The notes beneath the pieces are model-generated. The model saw nothing but the letters and a program-made list of their open reading frames with translations, ran no database searches and had not been told where the DNA came from. This document shows, piece by piece, positions 5,736-5,811 of a stretch of 5,811 bases of DNA; the first letter of the stretch is position 1, and every line of letters begins with the position of its first letter. Source of the stretch: Acidimicrobiales bacterium (lineage in GTDB: Bacteria; Actinomycetota; Acidimicrobiia; Acidimicrobiales; RAAP-2); the NCBI GenBank assembly GCA_017882985.1, contig JADGOK010000074.1:1-5811 (forward strand), in the 5' to 3' direction. A program made the position numbers and the translations under genes.

Positions 5736-5811
5736 GCGACGTCGACACAACGGCTCTGGCCAGGCGCGGACGGAGCAATCGGCGCGAGACTCAGGGATTC
5801 GGGGATTCACG

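Larger units (their letters stand above)
5697..5811. other. Non-coding region upstream of dxs (runs off the window)
   Basis: I see no gene or RNA gene in these 115 bases on either strand. They hold the putative dxs -10, two copies of TCGGTCC, and near the edge a short tandem of GGGATTC (5794-5800 and 5802-5808). A gene beyond the window may begin or end close by, but nothing here identifies it. Confidence 0.6.

Noticed and set aside
5794..5808. Tandem GGGATTC near the right edge as a CRISPR repeat or the end of a tRNA
   Set aside because: There are only two seven-base copies separated by one base, and no cloverleaf arms or spacer pattern can be traced before the window ends.

Overview
This is an ordinary chromosomal housekeeping segment from a high-GC Gram-positive-type bacterium, most likely an actinobacterium. 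The inference rests on the G+C-rich third codon positions, the GTG starts, the secA-prfB-ftsE-ftsX order, and the NDNGRSYAPTI segment of DXS, which is the actinobacterial form of that motif. A deep-branching class such as Acidimicrobiia would fit, but the sequence alone does not settle it. I see no mobile element, phage gene, CRISPR array, tRNA or rRNA.

Left part (plus strand, 1-3322). The window opens inside secA, of which only the C-terminal end is present, including a CxCx8CH zinc tail. prfB (release factor 2) overlaps the end of secA by 14 bases. A 140-base gap follows. It holds a strong inverted repeat that could end secA-prfB transcription, a plausible promoter, and a very good ribosome binding site that fixes a GTG start for ftsE. 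ftsE and ftsX overlap by one base (TAATG) and encode the ATPase and membrane subunit of the FtsEX complex.

Right part (minus strand, 5696-3319). dxs (first enzyme of the MEP isoprenoid pathway) is followed after 37 bases by msrB (methionine-R-sulfoxide reductase). msrB converges on ftsX, and the two stop codons are read from the same CTAG palindrome. Both dxs and msrB have a -10-like hexamer exactly six bases before the start codon and no usable Shine-Dalgarno sequence, which suggests leaderless transcripts. The last 115 bases, upstream of dxs, are non-coding as far as can be seen.

Functionally the plus-strand genes combine protein export (SecA), translation termination (RF2) and cell-wall hydrolase control at division (FtsEX). 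The minus-strand pair combines isoprenoid precursor supply with oxidative protein repair, and the link between those two looks positional rather than mechanistic. I found no undescribed system. The points worth a second look are small architectural ones: nested stops, embedded hairpins, leaderless starts, and loss of the RF2 frameshift.
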